A stretch of DNA of 56,384 bases from Chara braunii (lineage: Eukaryota; Streptophyta; Charophyceae; Charales; Characeae), in contig BFEA01000035.1 in assembly GCA_003427395.1 (NCBI GenBank), forward strand, positions 1,070,137 through 1,126,520. Direction: 5' to 3'. The stretch's first letter is position 1. Each line of letters begins with the position of its first letter. Positions 45,239 to 56,159 of this stretch are shown in pieces. A program made the translations under genes and the position numbers. The notes under the pieces were generated by a model that made no database searches, was not told the origin of the DNA, and saw nothing but the letters and a program-made list of their open reading frames with translations.

Positions 45239-46375
45239 TTATCTCAATAAATATAATGCACAAAGTGGACTTGCAATTTCTTGTTTGTTAGTCATACTAA
45301 AGAGTTGAGATGATAATCGGTGACGAGTTTTTGTTTTAGTTGAAAGAGGGGTTTCTTCTTCAACTAGTTGTTCTTTGCGTTGTCTTGCATCGAAAGCAGC
45401 TAAGCGGAGAGCGATTTCACAATAAACTTTATGCTCATTTTTTGTTGTATAGTTACAACAATAAAATATTTGTTCTGCTGCTTTAACACCACCAAATAGA
45501 GGATGAATATCATGATTACATTTGTAACTTGATAAAATGTTATTATTATAAGCATTGATGTATTCATCTCCAGGTGCACGAACTAATTTAATTCCTGTTT
45601 CATTTAACGTAGTTTTTTCACAATGTTCACGTGGAAAAAAATATCGACATATTTGTTCATTTTTATTCATGCGTTTTTTTTTTAAACATGAATTAGTATG
45701 TGTCAAATGGTGTGTTTGAACCAAATAAAGAAGTGCAGGCAATGACGAAGAAAAAAAAGGAAAATGTGGAGGAATTGCTAAAAGAGTTTGACTTATAGGA
45801 TGCGTGTGAAATATATCATCGGTCATATAAATACAATTGACTCTTGGAAGATTGAAATCAGATAATTTGCTATAGCCAAGTGATGGGTTGTATTTTATAA
45901 TTTGTTGTCGATGTATGTGTTGCGAATTAAAAAGTGTATTACAATGTTTACATTTTAAACTTGCAGGTTTATATTCTGATTTGACTTTATTTTTTGAAGA
46001 CGGTGAACAACGTGCCAAGGAAGAAATTGAATATGGTATATAACAAGGTGGTAAAGAATGACATTTTGTACAAGAGAGTAATGAAATGTTTTTTGTTTCA
46101 CGTGTTGCTACAATGCTATTAACATATTGTATTACTAATTCATTAAATTGATTATTACAAGTTTGTAATTTGTCAAATTCCACAGTTGTCAATGATGTAT
46201 TTTCAAGCCAAATGAGTGCATGTAAATGTGAAGTTCCTCGTCCTTGTATTTCCACCATTCCAAAATATGCTTTGACATTGTCAAATATACCTCCTTTGGA
46301 TTTGCTCTTATGTGTAATAGGATCGAATCCGAGAACATCATGTAAGAAGATAAGTATTAATCGATCAAAGAGAGG
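45239..46375 (-). pseudogene. Helitron Rep (HUH, two-tyrosine) domain
   Basis: The open frame begins at 46258. Its in-frame extension to about 46375 gives FDRLILIFLHDVLGFDP and GGIFDNVKAYFG. Then comes GRGTSHLHALIW, the HUH motif (His-Leu-His). A Cys-rich insert, CRYFFPREH, EYINAYNNNILSSYKCNHDI and IFYCCNYTTKN follow. The two tyrosines of the last motif are spaced as in Rep Y2 enzymes. This domain nicks DNA and joins to the 5' end through tyrosine. HUH and Tyr residues are intact, but flanking stops and a frameshift near 46380 break the protein. Confidence 0.85.
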
Positions 46376-46384
46376 AGATGTTAT

Positions 46385-47165
46385 CAGTCATTGATAATTC
46401 TTTGAGTTGTTCTGTATTTATTTCATGAGTATTTATTAAAATATTGCAAAAGTCTTGCATATTTAGAAGTACAACGTATGATGAGAAGGTATATGTTGTA
46501 TCAGTATTTGATGTTAATGTAATAAATGAACTTGGTTAACCAAAACGATCGAAAGTTGCGAATGCTTCCTGACGTCGTGTTCGTCGCTCAGCATTGCTTC
46601 CCCAGACATGTGCAGAAGCACATTCGACATGTTAGAGCAATTGCCTTACAGCTGGATCATCGTTAGGTACAATATGACCACAACAACGTCGTCGAGTATT
46701 TTCTAATCCAATTTTAAGCATATTAGTTGTAATTTGAGCAATAGGTTGATGTAGTTGTGGTTGTTTTTTGCAAGTAATATTTAAAAATTTATATCCGCGG
46801 TCGAGTGAAAATCGATCAAAATTTACTAACGTATAGTACGGATCTTGTGCAAATTGTCAACTACTTAATAGACAATAATGTTGTGTACATAGTTGTTGTG
46901 AGACAAGAATTCGTTTTTTTGATTCTGCTGAATGTCCTCGACCATATGGAAACAAGTGTGAAAACATTTTAGGTTCTAAATAGGGATCAAACAGATTTGC
47001 AAATTTTGATGATGTATGAATGGCGAAAATAAATTCTTTATTATTAGTTTTAGATAATTGTTCAATTAGTGAGTTTTCAATATCATTGTCTATTGGTGCA
47101 ATTTCATGTAAAAAAAGAACAGATTTTTTAATACATGTATTCTCGTTGCAATCCATCTTTTTCAT
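46385..47165 (-). pseudogene. Helitron_like_N region of the transposase
   Basis: The frame 47165-46857 has LFDPYLEPKMFSHLFPYGRG, the FP-G block typical of the Helitron N-terminal region. It continues beyond TGA (46857-46859) with DPYYTLVNFDRFSLDRGYK, GHIVPNDDPAVRQLL, then a TAA, EAFATFDRFG, another TAA, and SSFITLTSNTDTTYTF. The frame stays aligned across these stops. Confidence 0.75.
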
Positions 47166-47209
47166 TATCTAATTCATTAGCATGATTAGTATCAGATGAT
47201 AAATTTTCA

Positions 47210-48304
47210 TTATAGTTGTGTTTTGTCGAATTTTATATTGGAGTAGAAATCATTTTTATTAATATAAAACACGAGTAAGTTTTCAACTATTGAATGTCGT
47301 ATACAATTAAGTTTTTTTATTCGTGTAAGTTCTGTATCAGTGAAAGGACCGGCTAAAATTATTCGGTAATGCATGTCTTTTGTTATCGATTCAGGCAATA
47401 AGGTTGCAGCTGGACCTGGAATTGCATCGAATACGAGCAAATGTGAACGTATTGAACGATGCATTCCTCCATGCATAATTCTTGTTGGTGCAAGTATATT
47501 TGTTAATCTTGTCATTGATAATTCAGGTCAATTGACTTGTTGTAAAGATAACGGTAATCTACTAATGAAAAAATGATGAGCAATTGCAAGTTTTGGTAGA
47601 TGTATTTGTCGATGTGAATTAAACAAAGCATTGTTACATTCTTTGCATATATTTAATATTATATTTTTATTGGATTCAATAATAATACCTTTTTTAAATA
47701 ATATGATATTTTTTAGTAAGGGACATGGATCACAAAAAACATAATATTTGATAAGATCGGGGTGTAAAAAAGGTTTAGGATTATGTAAATATTTCTGCAT
47801 ACAATTTAGAATAGTTGAATCGTATGACGAATATTTATGATTATGAATTTGTAATACCAATTTATCACAAACGCAACATGTTGTTTCTACTAATTGTATA
47901 CGATTTAGTTGTTTTGATATGTTTTCTGAGAAATCATCTTTTTGTGATTCTGAAATCGGTGAAATGAATGCCAGTGTAATTATATTTTTTTCAATCTTGT
48001 TATTTGAACGGACAAGTGTTTTGAGGCGTATGTGTTTGATTGGTTGATTTAGATTTTCAGGTATTTTTGGTATGTTTATACAAAAATTTGATGATGATAT
48101 ATGTGATTGTCTTCGTGCAAAAGTTTTTAATCGTATATGTTTAATTGGTTTATTTAAAATTTTGTTTGTATTATATATATTTGAAATACATGATGTATTT
48201 GATTCATTTTGTAATAAAATATTTTTTGTCCGAGAATATTGATTTTTGATATTATCAATGATAATTTTTTCACCAAATGATTCAAACGATGTTATATTTT
48301 TCAA
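47210..48304 (-). pseudogene. DUF6570-like N-terminal region of the Helitron transposase
   Basis: The frame 48304-47528 has CVCDKLVLQIHNHKYSS and ICKECNNALFNSHRQIHLPK, followed by LAIAHHFFISRLPLSLQQ. After TGA (47528-47530) the same frame continues with MTRLTNILAPTRIMHGGMHR, VFDAIPGPAATLLPE and VENLLVFYINKNDF. This Cys-pair then LPKLAIA-LP order is that of the DUF6570 region preceding Helitron Rep domains. Its function is not known to me. A frame change lies between 47210 and 47165. Confidence 0.6.
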
Positions 48305-48339
48305 GATTGAATTATCAATTTGTGTTTTTTTTTAATTTT

Positions 48340-48857
48340 GCTTGTTTACGCCAAGCTACTTGATATGCTAGGTGTTTTGCTCGAGCTTCTTTGTTTTCAT
48401 GAAGTCTTCGTAAAGGAGCTGCTATACGTTGTTTTTCTAATCTTGTTTCTCGTTTTTTTGATAATATTTCGTTTTCGCAAATTTGGATTGAAGACGAGTG
48501 AAATGAATTAGTTTTTGATGATATCGAATTGTTAATGTTTTATTTTTGCGATAGTATATTTTGAATTTCGATTTATATTTTTTTGTTATTAATATTATTT
48601 TCTTTATATAGTAATTGAGTCGATGTATTATTTTGTGATAATGAACTGTTAAGTTTTTTTTCTTTTCAATCTTGCTTGTTTCTCCAAGCTGCATTATGTG
48701 CTAAAAGTTTTTTGCGAGTTTCTTCGTTTTGATTAAGTCTACGTAAGCGAGCTGCTGCACGTTGTTTTGCTAATCGCAATTCTTGCTGTTCTGTAGTTTT
48801 TGTTTTTTTTTTTGGTTTTTTACTATATTTGTAGTTATTCGAACAAGACGACGACAT
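48340..48857 (-). pseudogene. Basic repeat region at the N-terminus of the Helitron transposase
   Basis: Frame 48857-48666 starts MSSSCSNNYKYSKKPKKK and contains QELRLAKQRAAARLRRLNQN, then ETRKKLLAHNAAWRNK. A second module of the same pattern (RLEKQRIAAPLRRLHENKEA, then LAYQVAWRKQ) is readable at about 48450-48345. Arg/Ala-rich repeats of this look (compare STPR-type repeats) precede many Helitron proteins and are thought to bind DNA. The intervening frame (48694-48437) is Lys/Tyr-rich. I take the ATG at 48857 as the likely protein start. Confidence 0.55.
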
Positions 48858-49074
48858 TGTTTTAAAAAAAAAGTGAAATATGACAAAAACGTTGAGAAAT
48901 TTATGAAAATAGTTTGATACGAACGATAATTATATTAGACTATATATATATATATTTTAATAGATGTATGATAAGGAAAAAAACATATATGGTTGTATGA
49001 TGATGTGATTTTGCTTTCCAAATATTTATTTGTATTAGTTATTATTTATGAACAGTTGTTTTTTTGTCTTGGAA

Positions 49075-49862
49075 TGAATTTCCTGCAAAAATCAAATGAA
49101 AAAACAATTTGAAATAAAGGACATTTAAAAATTATTAAAAAAATAAAATATATTATTTGCAATAAAATTCATTATTAAAAAAAGGCATTAAAAAAAAACA
49201 ATAAATTGAAAATCTTTTTGCTTTTTAAAGAAGATAGGAAAAAAACAAGCAATCAAAATAATGGAAAAAAAATAAAAAAGTTTGCAAAATAATGTATCTA
49301 AAAATTTCGGAAAAATGTATAAATTGTATAATTGAACGTCGAGGAGAAATTATGATATGCAAAAATTTTGTCGAAGTTTCGAAATTCTTGATGTAGAATA
49401 TGAAATTCTGTATGTTTTTATAAAATGAAAACAATTACAATGTAACAACCCAACTTTGACAAGAAAGAATTTTTTGCAAAAACGAAAAAAAAAAAAAAAT
49501 TGAAATAAAGAAGATTTAAAGATTATTGAAAAAACGAAATACATAATTTGCTAAAAAATTGATTATTAACAAAAATGCAGTAAACAAAAATAGCAAATTG
49601 AAAAGGTTTTTTCTTTGTAAAGAAGATAAGAAAAAAACAAGCAATCAAAAAAAAAAAAAAAAAAAATCAAAAAGTTATAAAACAATGTATTTGAAAAAAA
49701 AGAAAAAATGTATAAATTGTAAAATTGAATGTCGATAACAAATGATTATATGCAAAAATGTTGTCGAAAAATCTGAAATTTTAGACATAGAGAATAAAAT
49801 TCAGTATATTCTTATAAAATGAAAACAGTTACAGTGTAACAACACAACTTTGACATGAATTT
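49075..49862. repeat. Tandem duplication of about 390 bp
   Basis: Two units share GAATTT...TGCAAAAA, TTGAAATAAAG-A-ATTTAAA, AAGAAGATA-GAAAAAAACAAGCAATCAAAA and GTATAAATTGTA-AATTGAA. They also share TGTAACAAC-CAACTTTGACA, with unit junctions near 49455 and 49850. They lie between the transposase start and copy A1. Confidence 0.75.
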
Positions 49863-50182
49863 GTAACAATATGTCAAATCGAAAAAATTCATATCATAGA
49901 GATTCTCTCTTTTTATTATTTCTATCTTTCGTATCGACAATATCAGAAAGCGCTAAATTATTCGATAGTAAAAAAAACAAGTAGTTTTTATTAATGATAT
50001 GGATTGTATATATTGAATACGACTATTAAGCAAGCTCGTTTTTAATTGTTCTAAAGAATTCTGAATTCTAAAATACAACGACTTAAGTATTTTTTATGAT
50101 ATAACTAATATTAAAACCTTTGTAAACTTACGATAAAAAGATGGAAAAAAAAGTTGTAAAAAAAAAAAATCAAATATATTAT

Positions 50183-51187
50183 TTAATCGTTTCCAGATGA
50201 CTGAATTTTGAAAAATGGGAAGTCATTTGCATTATGATTAATTCTGAAGGCATGCCGAAATTCTGTAAAAGGTAATGATAGATGATTTGAATGAGAAGGA
50301 AAATATGAGTGTGACATTGAAGAATGATTTATGTGGTTGATTATATAATAAAACCATGGACCGGGACCCCAAAGAAACCATTCAGCAAGAAAGGCTGGAT
50401 TATTATTTTGATGATGTTCAAAAGCGAATAACAGATGTTGGCTAAGATCGATGCGCGATGTTAACATGAACGAATCGTAAGAATGATTGATGAAAAATTC
50501 TCTTCAGACAACTCCTCTGTAGCGAGATATTTCTGTTGGTATAGGAATAATAAATGTACATAAGCAAAGTGTTAATGAATAAAAAGTAATTCTGAAATTT
50601 GTACGATTAATTCTTACATATTCTGTAACACGCTCTTCATATATTTCTCTTGCTCCAAAGGATAAAGAATGTACTACATTTCCATTGAAAGTAATTAAAG
50701 ATAGAAGAGTATAAGAAAAATATGAATGCGACATTATTCACAGAGAAGTATAATCGTCAATAACAAAGAATGCTCTTTGATCCGAACGAAATGTTAGTAA
50801 TTCTGAATGTTGCAAAAAATCGAAAAGTTCATTAGTATTAGGAATGGAATCATATCGAGAATGATATGTATATTGTGCTCTTGTGACTTGAACTGGATTA
50901 TAATGGACAACTAAAAACGATAGTGGAATTAAAATTGCACGAAAAGGATCAATAACAAAAAAATAATCTAAAGATGGTGCAATAATCGGATTACTTATAA
51001 TATTATAAACTATTCGTGAAAATGCAACAAAAAATCCGGGCAAATTATTTTGCAATGTTATCAACGAATGCGGCGGAGTATTTGCATTTCGAGGATAATA
51101 GTTTCGTAGCACCGGATCAAAGAATCGTGCTTCTGGTGAACGACGAAATCGAATGTGTCTTTGTCCCGTGCTCGGAGGAATATCCAT
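50183..51187 (-). pseudogene. Unknown Helitron-associated protein, copy A1
   Basis: Starts MDIPPSTGQRHIRFRRS at 51187. Blocks shared with A2: FDPVLRNYYPRN, DYFFVIDPFRA, HYNPVQVTRAQYTYHSRYD, then across TGA (50738-50740) MSHSYFSYTLLSLITFN and FYSLTLCLCTFI. After a second stop near 50504 come INHSYDSF and NPAFLAEWFLWGPGPWFYYI. The frame is almost continuous and is broken by stops rather than shifts. At the first TGA, copy A2 has Arg (CGC). The protein would be about 335 residues. Function unknown. It lies upstream of the transposase on the same strand. Confidence 0.65.
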
Positions 51188-52464
51188 TGTTGAATACAAA
51201 GTTTTCTTGAATTTGAATTTCAATTCAAGAAGTTGTAATTCGAATGGTCTTCAAACTTCTGAGTGCAAAATAATCTTGCCCTGTTTTTTCATCAACACAA
51301 CAAAAATATAGAACAAAAAGATTATAAGTATAAATTATGAAAATACAATTTTAGAAGAATATATAGAATATAAATTTAAATATATATTTTCATTATTTAT
51401 AGGTTTTGTTATATTTTATGAATCTAAGTCATACGATGATTAAATGTAATAAAAAACGGGAGACGTATACTAATACGAAGGATATGTAGACGTTTTTGGT
51501 TGAGTATTTGTTGATACTACGGCCGCGGCTTTAGCAGTTGACAATTTTAAACCAGCTTTGTAATATACAAAGTACGATATCTGTTTTCGATGTTCTATTT
51601 ACTTATGTTGAAGCGAGGGAGTGAACGTCAATCTATGACCTCAAACATTTAAATACTGAAACACTGAAACACTGAAACATCCAAACATTCAAATACTCAA
51701 ACACTCAAGACTCGAACACATACATACGCACACATACACGAAGCAACAGCATCAGCAGCAAGAGCAGGAGGAGGAGGAGTTCATTAGTCACCGTTTGTCT
51801 GTATGTTCGTGCCTATCTGTCTCCCTCTCTTTTCTCTCACCAGGGGACGCGGCACGATCCAGTCATTCCTTGGCTGGTCCAGCAAGCACTATGAGGGACT
51901 GCATGTACCATGGACCGATAAAAAAGGCAGACCAAAAGAGCTACAGAGGTATAAGTTTGGAGGCAGTGCCCGACCATTTATTCACTCCTGCTTGAACCAT
52001 GCGGAAATCCTGTCACAGCGACTTGTGCAGGGAGGTCTCTAGTAAGCCCAGAGGATGTAGTGGACGTTTTAGTGTTACTGCGTGTGTGACTGTGTCATCG
52101 TGTGGACAACTGTCATAGTGTATCATTTGCGTGACTTTGTCACCGTGCGTGTGACCGTCACAATGTCCTGTTTATCTGTTGTTTCTTGTCTATCTGTTTG
52201 TTTATTTGTCCGTGTTTGTATGTTTTTTGTGTTGTCGATCTGTCTATTTGACTGTGTGTTTGGCTGGTTGTCGTTGTCCTTTAGTTCTTGTCTTGTTTGC
52301 GTGTCGGGCGTTGCACGTCATAGCTATCTGATGTTAACTTGTATTCGAACTGTGTTCTGAATTTCCATACCTTCGAGTTTTGGGTTCTAGCCGCTGGCCG
52401 CTAGCATGGCATGCCATCTGTTTGTATGCACAAGAAAATAAGAAAGACATAAGTTTGAATCCCA

Positions 52465-52492
52465 ATAATAATAATAATAATAATACTAACAA
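52465..52492. repeat. (AAT)n tract in array unit 1
   Basis: AAT units at the position in the unit where later copies also carry AAT tracts. Confidence 0.85.
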
Positions 52493-53587
52493 TAGTCTAA
52501 ATCAGGAAATGATAAAATGCAAAGAAAATAAGTGATGGCGGATTTGAAGAATCAAACAGCGTCAATACACATACGACCAGATAGTCGTGGCCTCACCCAA
52601 ACGCAGATTTGCATATCGGTTCTCTTCCTATAAGAACACAGGAAAACTCATAATTGACCGTACTAGCATAACCCTATCATTATCAACGCAGAACTGATGT
52701 CGGGATCCTAGTTTGGCGTTTGTTGCTCTATGTCTCCTGTCTGATCTTGTTTTCTTTGTCCTTCTACATGTCTTGTCTGATCTGCCTCAGTTTGTGCCTC
52801 CTTGTCTCTATTTTGATTGTCTCAGTTTGACTGTCTGCTCGTTTCGACCGTGTCAGACGTTTGTTTTGTTTGTGCCGGATGGTTTCAGTTAATCTGTCCG
52901 TCCGTCCTTTTGTGTCTATCCTTGTCAACAGGTCTGTTCTCATTTGTCTGGTTTGTGTTTGTCTAGCTTGTCGATGCCTGTCCATTAGTCTGATACCGTT
53001 CTGTCGACGTCCGCCTGTTTGTCTGATAGTTTCTGTTTGTTCGTCTGTCTCTTCCTTCAGCATCTGTCCCCCACCTTATTGAGTAAGCATTACACAATCC
53101 CAATCCCGCTCAGTCCAGTCAGCAAGTACCACGCGGGATTGTGTGTACTGGGGTTTGGGAAACAAAGGCAAACCAACACACTACAGGAGTATGTATCAAG
53201 AAGCAATGCCCATCCAAACATTCATTTCCTGCGGAAGCCATACAGAAGTGTTGTCTGAGCGACATGTGCTAGGATGTCTGCAGATGGCCCGAAGGCAAAG
53301 CGGGCAATGAAGAGAGTTTAGTCATAGGATAGAAGTAGAGGCGGCCACCGCCACCATAACTGTAGGCAACGTGCAGAGTGTGAGCGTGTGTACGGTGAGT
53401 TGGACGCAGTGTCGAGTTGAGAGTTGTGGGCGCCATGTGCCACAACCAGCTGATGTAAACTTGTATTCGAACTGCGTTCTAAGCTTCCTTATATTTGCGC
53501 TTTGAGTTGGGCGTTGGCCGCACGCGTGGTGTACCAGCTGCTTACGTGCACGTGAAGTAAGAAAGAAAGCAAGTCCGAAAACAAACA

Positions 53588-53588
<1 letters not shown>

Positions 53589-53650
<62 letters not shown>
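53589..53650. repeat. (AAT)n tract in array unit 2
   Basis: About 20 AAT units. Open frames through it (poly-Tyr or poly-Ile on the minus strand) are artefacts. Confidence 0.95.
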
Positions 53651-53652
<2 letters not shown>

Positions 53653-54134
53653 GGAAATGGGCGATAGCGAACATAAGAAACCAAGCAGCATCATATACAT
53701 GAGATTAGATAGGCGTGATTGCGATCCAAAAGCAGCATTGCATCATGAGTCTATCAAAAAGAACAAATAACTCTTACTTGACAGCGTTCAGATAGTCTCT
53801 TCATCATCAACTCAGAGCCAATGTCAGAATCCTTTTTCTGACTCTCTGTACTTAGACTAGAGATGGTGGATCTCGTCTGTGCCGGACAGATGATCAGTAG
53901 CGAACCTCAAGTCAAACAACATTATACCCATATGATCAGCCCCATACTATACGTGGCTGCTCCTATCTATCCTTCACTATGAAGTCGATAGATGACACCA
54001 ACAGTACTCTCGAAGTACGAGCATATGGCTACCACTGTCGCACACTTTCAGCACCGGGGTATGTTTTTTCGTATCCCTCTTAGCCTTGATCCCAATACAC
54101 AGATTCCACGAGTACCCAAGATCATCACGCCTTT

Positions 54135-54170
54135 AATAATAAAATAATAATAATAATAATAAAAATAATG
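54135..54170. repeat. (AAT)n tract after a GAAGTACGAGCA block
   Basis: An AAT tract about 120 bases after a GAAGTACGAGCAT block. The same order is seen at 54610-54778 and 55035-55225. Confidence 0.85.
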
Positions 54171-54720
54171 CAAGAAAACAAAGCAATAGTGTGATGATAA
54201 CTCCAGATTACACCATCACATCGAAAACCCAGACAGCAGAACCGCACCAGTAATACACTGATGAAGACTTGTAGTACTGGAAACCAATGTCAAGGAGGGC
54301 ATATTCTCTCCTCTCAACACGAGAGTGCAGTTCCTTCACATTCACACTTGGTGCTCAGCGCCCGGCCTACTCCTACATAGATATTACAGACTACAAAAAG
54401 ACAACGCAACTGTTGGTAACAATGACAGTCTGAAGTACTTGACGATGCTCCCCATGGAGAGTACCGCTAATACAAGGTAAGTGCCCACACATCATCATCA
54501 TCATCATCATTATTCAGACGCCGGCGTCCCGTTTGCCGTTCGGCGACAACCTTTAGATGACAAGTTCTATCTAATCTATTTGCGATCCCACTGATGTTGT
54601 CATCAGCTTCCTAAGTACGAGCAGATCTCGGCCCATGTCGTTCGCCTGCATTACTAGGTTTGTCTTTCGCACCTCTCGCAAGCTCGATCCCGCACTCATA
54701 GATGCCAAGTAGACCTACGC

Positions 54721-54724
<4 letters not shown>

Positions 54725-54778
<54 letters not shown>
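54725..54778. repeat. (AAT)n tract in array unit 3
   Basis: About 18 AAT units in a row, flanked as in the neighbouring unit. Confidence 0.95.
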
Positions 54779-55169
54779 TCGTAAAATAGAGAACTTCAGT
54801 AATCAAACAGCATCCTTCATATGAGTCCCGACAGTCTTTACTTCGAATCAACAGCAACATGGCATCACGAGAATCATATCAAGAGCTCATAATTGATAAC
54901 GTTGGAGTAGTCTCATCATCATAATCATCGATGAATAACCAAAGTTGATATCCTATCTGGCGCTCGACGCCCAGTTTACATGTGGCAGATCCTATTTGTC
55001 TTATACTATGAGCTGAAAGATGATGCCAACAGCATTTTCGAAGTACGAGCATGTGGCGTTCAACGTCGTATGCTTTCTGACACCAGGTATGATTCTCGTA
55101 CTACTCACACCCTCGCTTCCCCATCATACAGATGCCATGTGTCCCCTAGGATCACCATGCGCCCGACAA

Positions 55170-55225
55170 TAATAATGATAATAATAATAATAGTAATAAT
55201 AATCATAACAATACTAATAATAACG
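55170..55225. repeat. Interrupted (AAT)n tract at the right end of the array
   Basis: AAT units with GAT, AGT and CAT interruptions. Confidence 0.85.
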
Positions 55226-55230
55226 ATTTA

Positions 55231-56089
55231 GAAGAAAAAGGCATACAAGCCATCTTTTCCAGACTCGATGCCCTATTGCCAGGGGCGCTCTGTATTCAGA
55301 GCCGATAGCCAGTGTCTCATACATACATGCTTACACAAAACGCACTATCGATAGGATGCGCAAAAAAAAAACGGAATGAATCTTCCACTGAAACGTGGGA
55401 ACATACACTACCACTTTTGATCTGTTCGTTTTATTGGTCCAAGTAACGTACGGCGAGGCGTAGGTCGTAGAATTTGCTGATTTCTCTCTTCCACGCACAC
55501 ACATACTAACGCCTGTCTGTCTTCCTCTCTCTCTTCCTCCTCTTAATCCCCATTTTCTTCTTCGTCTCCTTTCTCCTCTTCTCCTTCTCTCTCTCTTCCT
55601 CCCTCTTCTCCTTGCGCACTCTCCTTCCACGTGATCACCCTCCTTCCTCTGAGAATCTCCACCTTTTGCACGCCGTAATGATCCAACTGAGAACTGACCT
55701 CCCTCACATAGTTTAGGATAGCGCAGAGGAATGCCAAATGATCATCCCAATCAAGATCGCAATGCTAACCAAACATACACCATCATCATAACATGGAGTG
55801 AAGGGGTCTGGCGTCTGCGCAGGAAGAATGCGCCAGTCCCTTATTCATATCAGACCAAGAGGAGGGAGATCAGACGAGGAACAGGGGGAAAATGGGAATG
55901 TCGTCAACACTAAGTCTTCGTTACCAATCCCAAATACTCCTTCGTTGCCATGTCTGAAGTCCAAGAGTCAAGTCTAGATCCGATGTCACCAAACTCTGTT
56001 TCTTTTCTCTCGTAGTCTGCTGATGTAGTGAATTCAAATGTCGAGAAGGGGAGAAGGAGATGACGGGCTGAGAAGAGGAAGAAAAATAA

Positions 56090-56159
<70 letters not shown>

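Larger units (their letters stand above)
37485..51600 (-). mobile_element. AT-rich Helitron-like element (right border approximate)
   Basis: Base composition becomes very AT-rich at 37485 and returns to mixed composition near 51600. The minus strand encodes a Helitron Rep/helicase and several accessory frames. The left edge (3' end on the minus strand) is fixed by comparison with the left LTR copy. It carries a GC hairpin 5 bases in, like the terminal hairpin of Helitrons, but the canonical CTRR is not evident. I could not locate the 5' terminus. All long frames are broken, so the copy is probably non-autonomous now. Confidence 0.7.
51780..55230. repeat. Array of diverged tandem units of about 1.1 kb
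   Basis: Blocks recur in the same order at a spacing near 1.1-1.2 kb. AGCAAG-AC-A-G-GGGA is at 51885 and 53120. CTTGTATTCGAACTG-GTTCT is at 52340 and 53460. An (AAT)n tract follows each time. AATCAAACAGC-TC is near 52550, with variants near 53680 and 54805. A TCATTATCAAC or TCATCATCAAC block lies near 52680, 53805 and 54925. Units are strongly diverged. Some blocks keep short matching frames (LQ-Y and HAEILSQR-like peptides), so they may derive from an exon-bearing ancestor. No intact gene is seen. Confidence 0.6.

Noticed and set aside
51522-51526. GCCGC at 51522 as the target duplication of the LTR element (matching 2277-2281)
   Set aside because: A 5-base match about 14 kb from the LTR edge with no LTR terminus beside it. 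Chance is likely.
37485-51600. Reassigned stop codons (alternative genetic code) in the Helitron
   Set aside because: All three stops occur in frame, ordinary Gln and Arg codons are also used, and genuine frameshifts are present, so decay is simpler. The Ulp1-like gene and LTR element show the same pattern.
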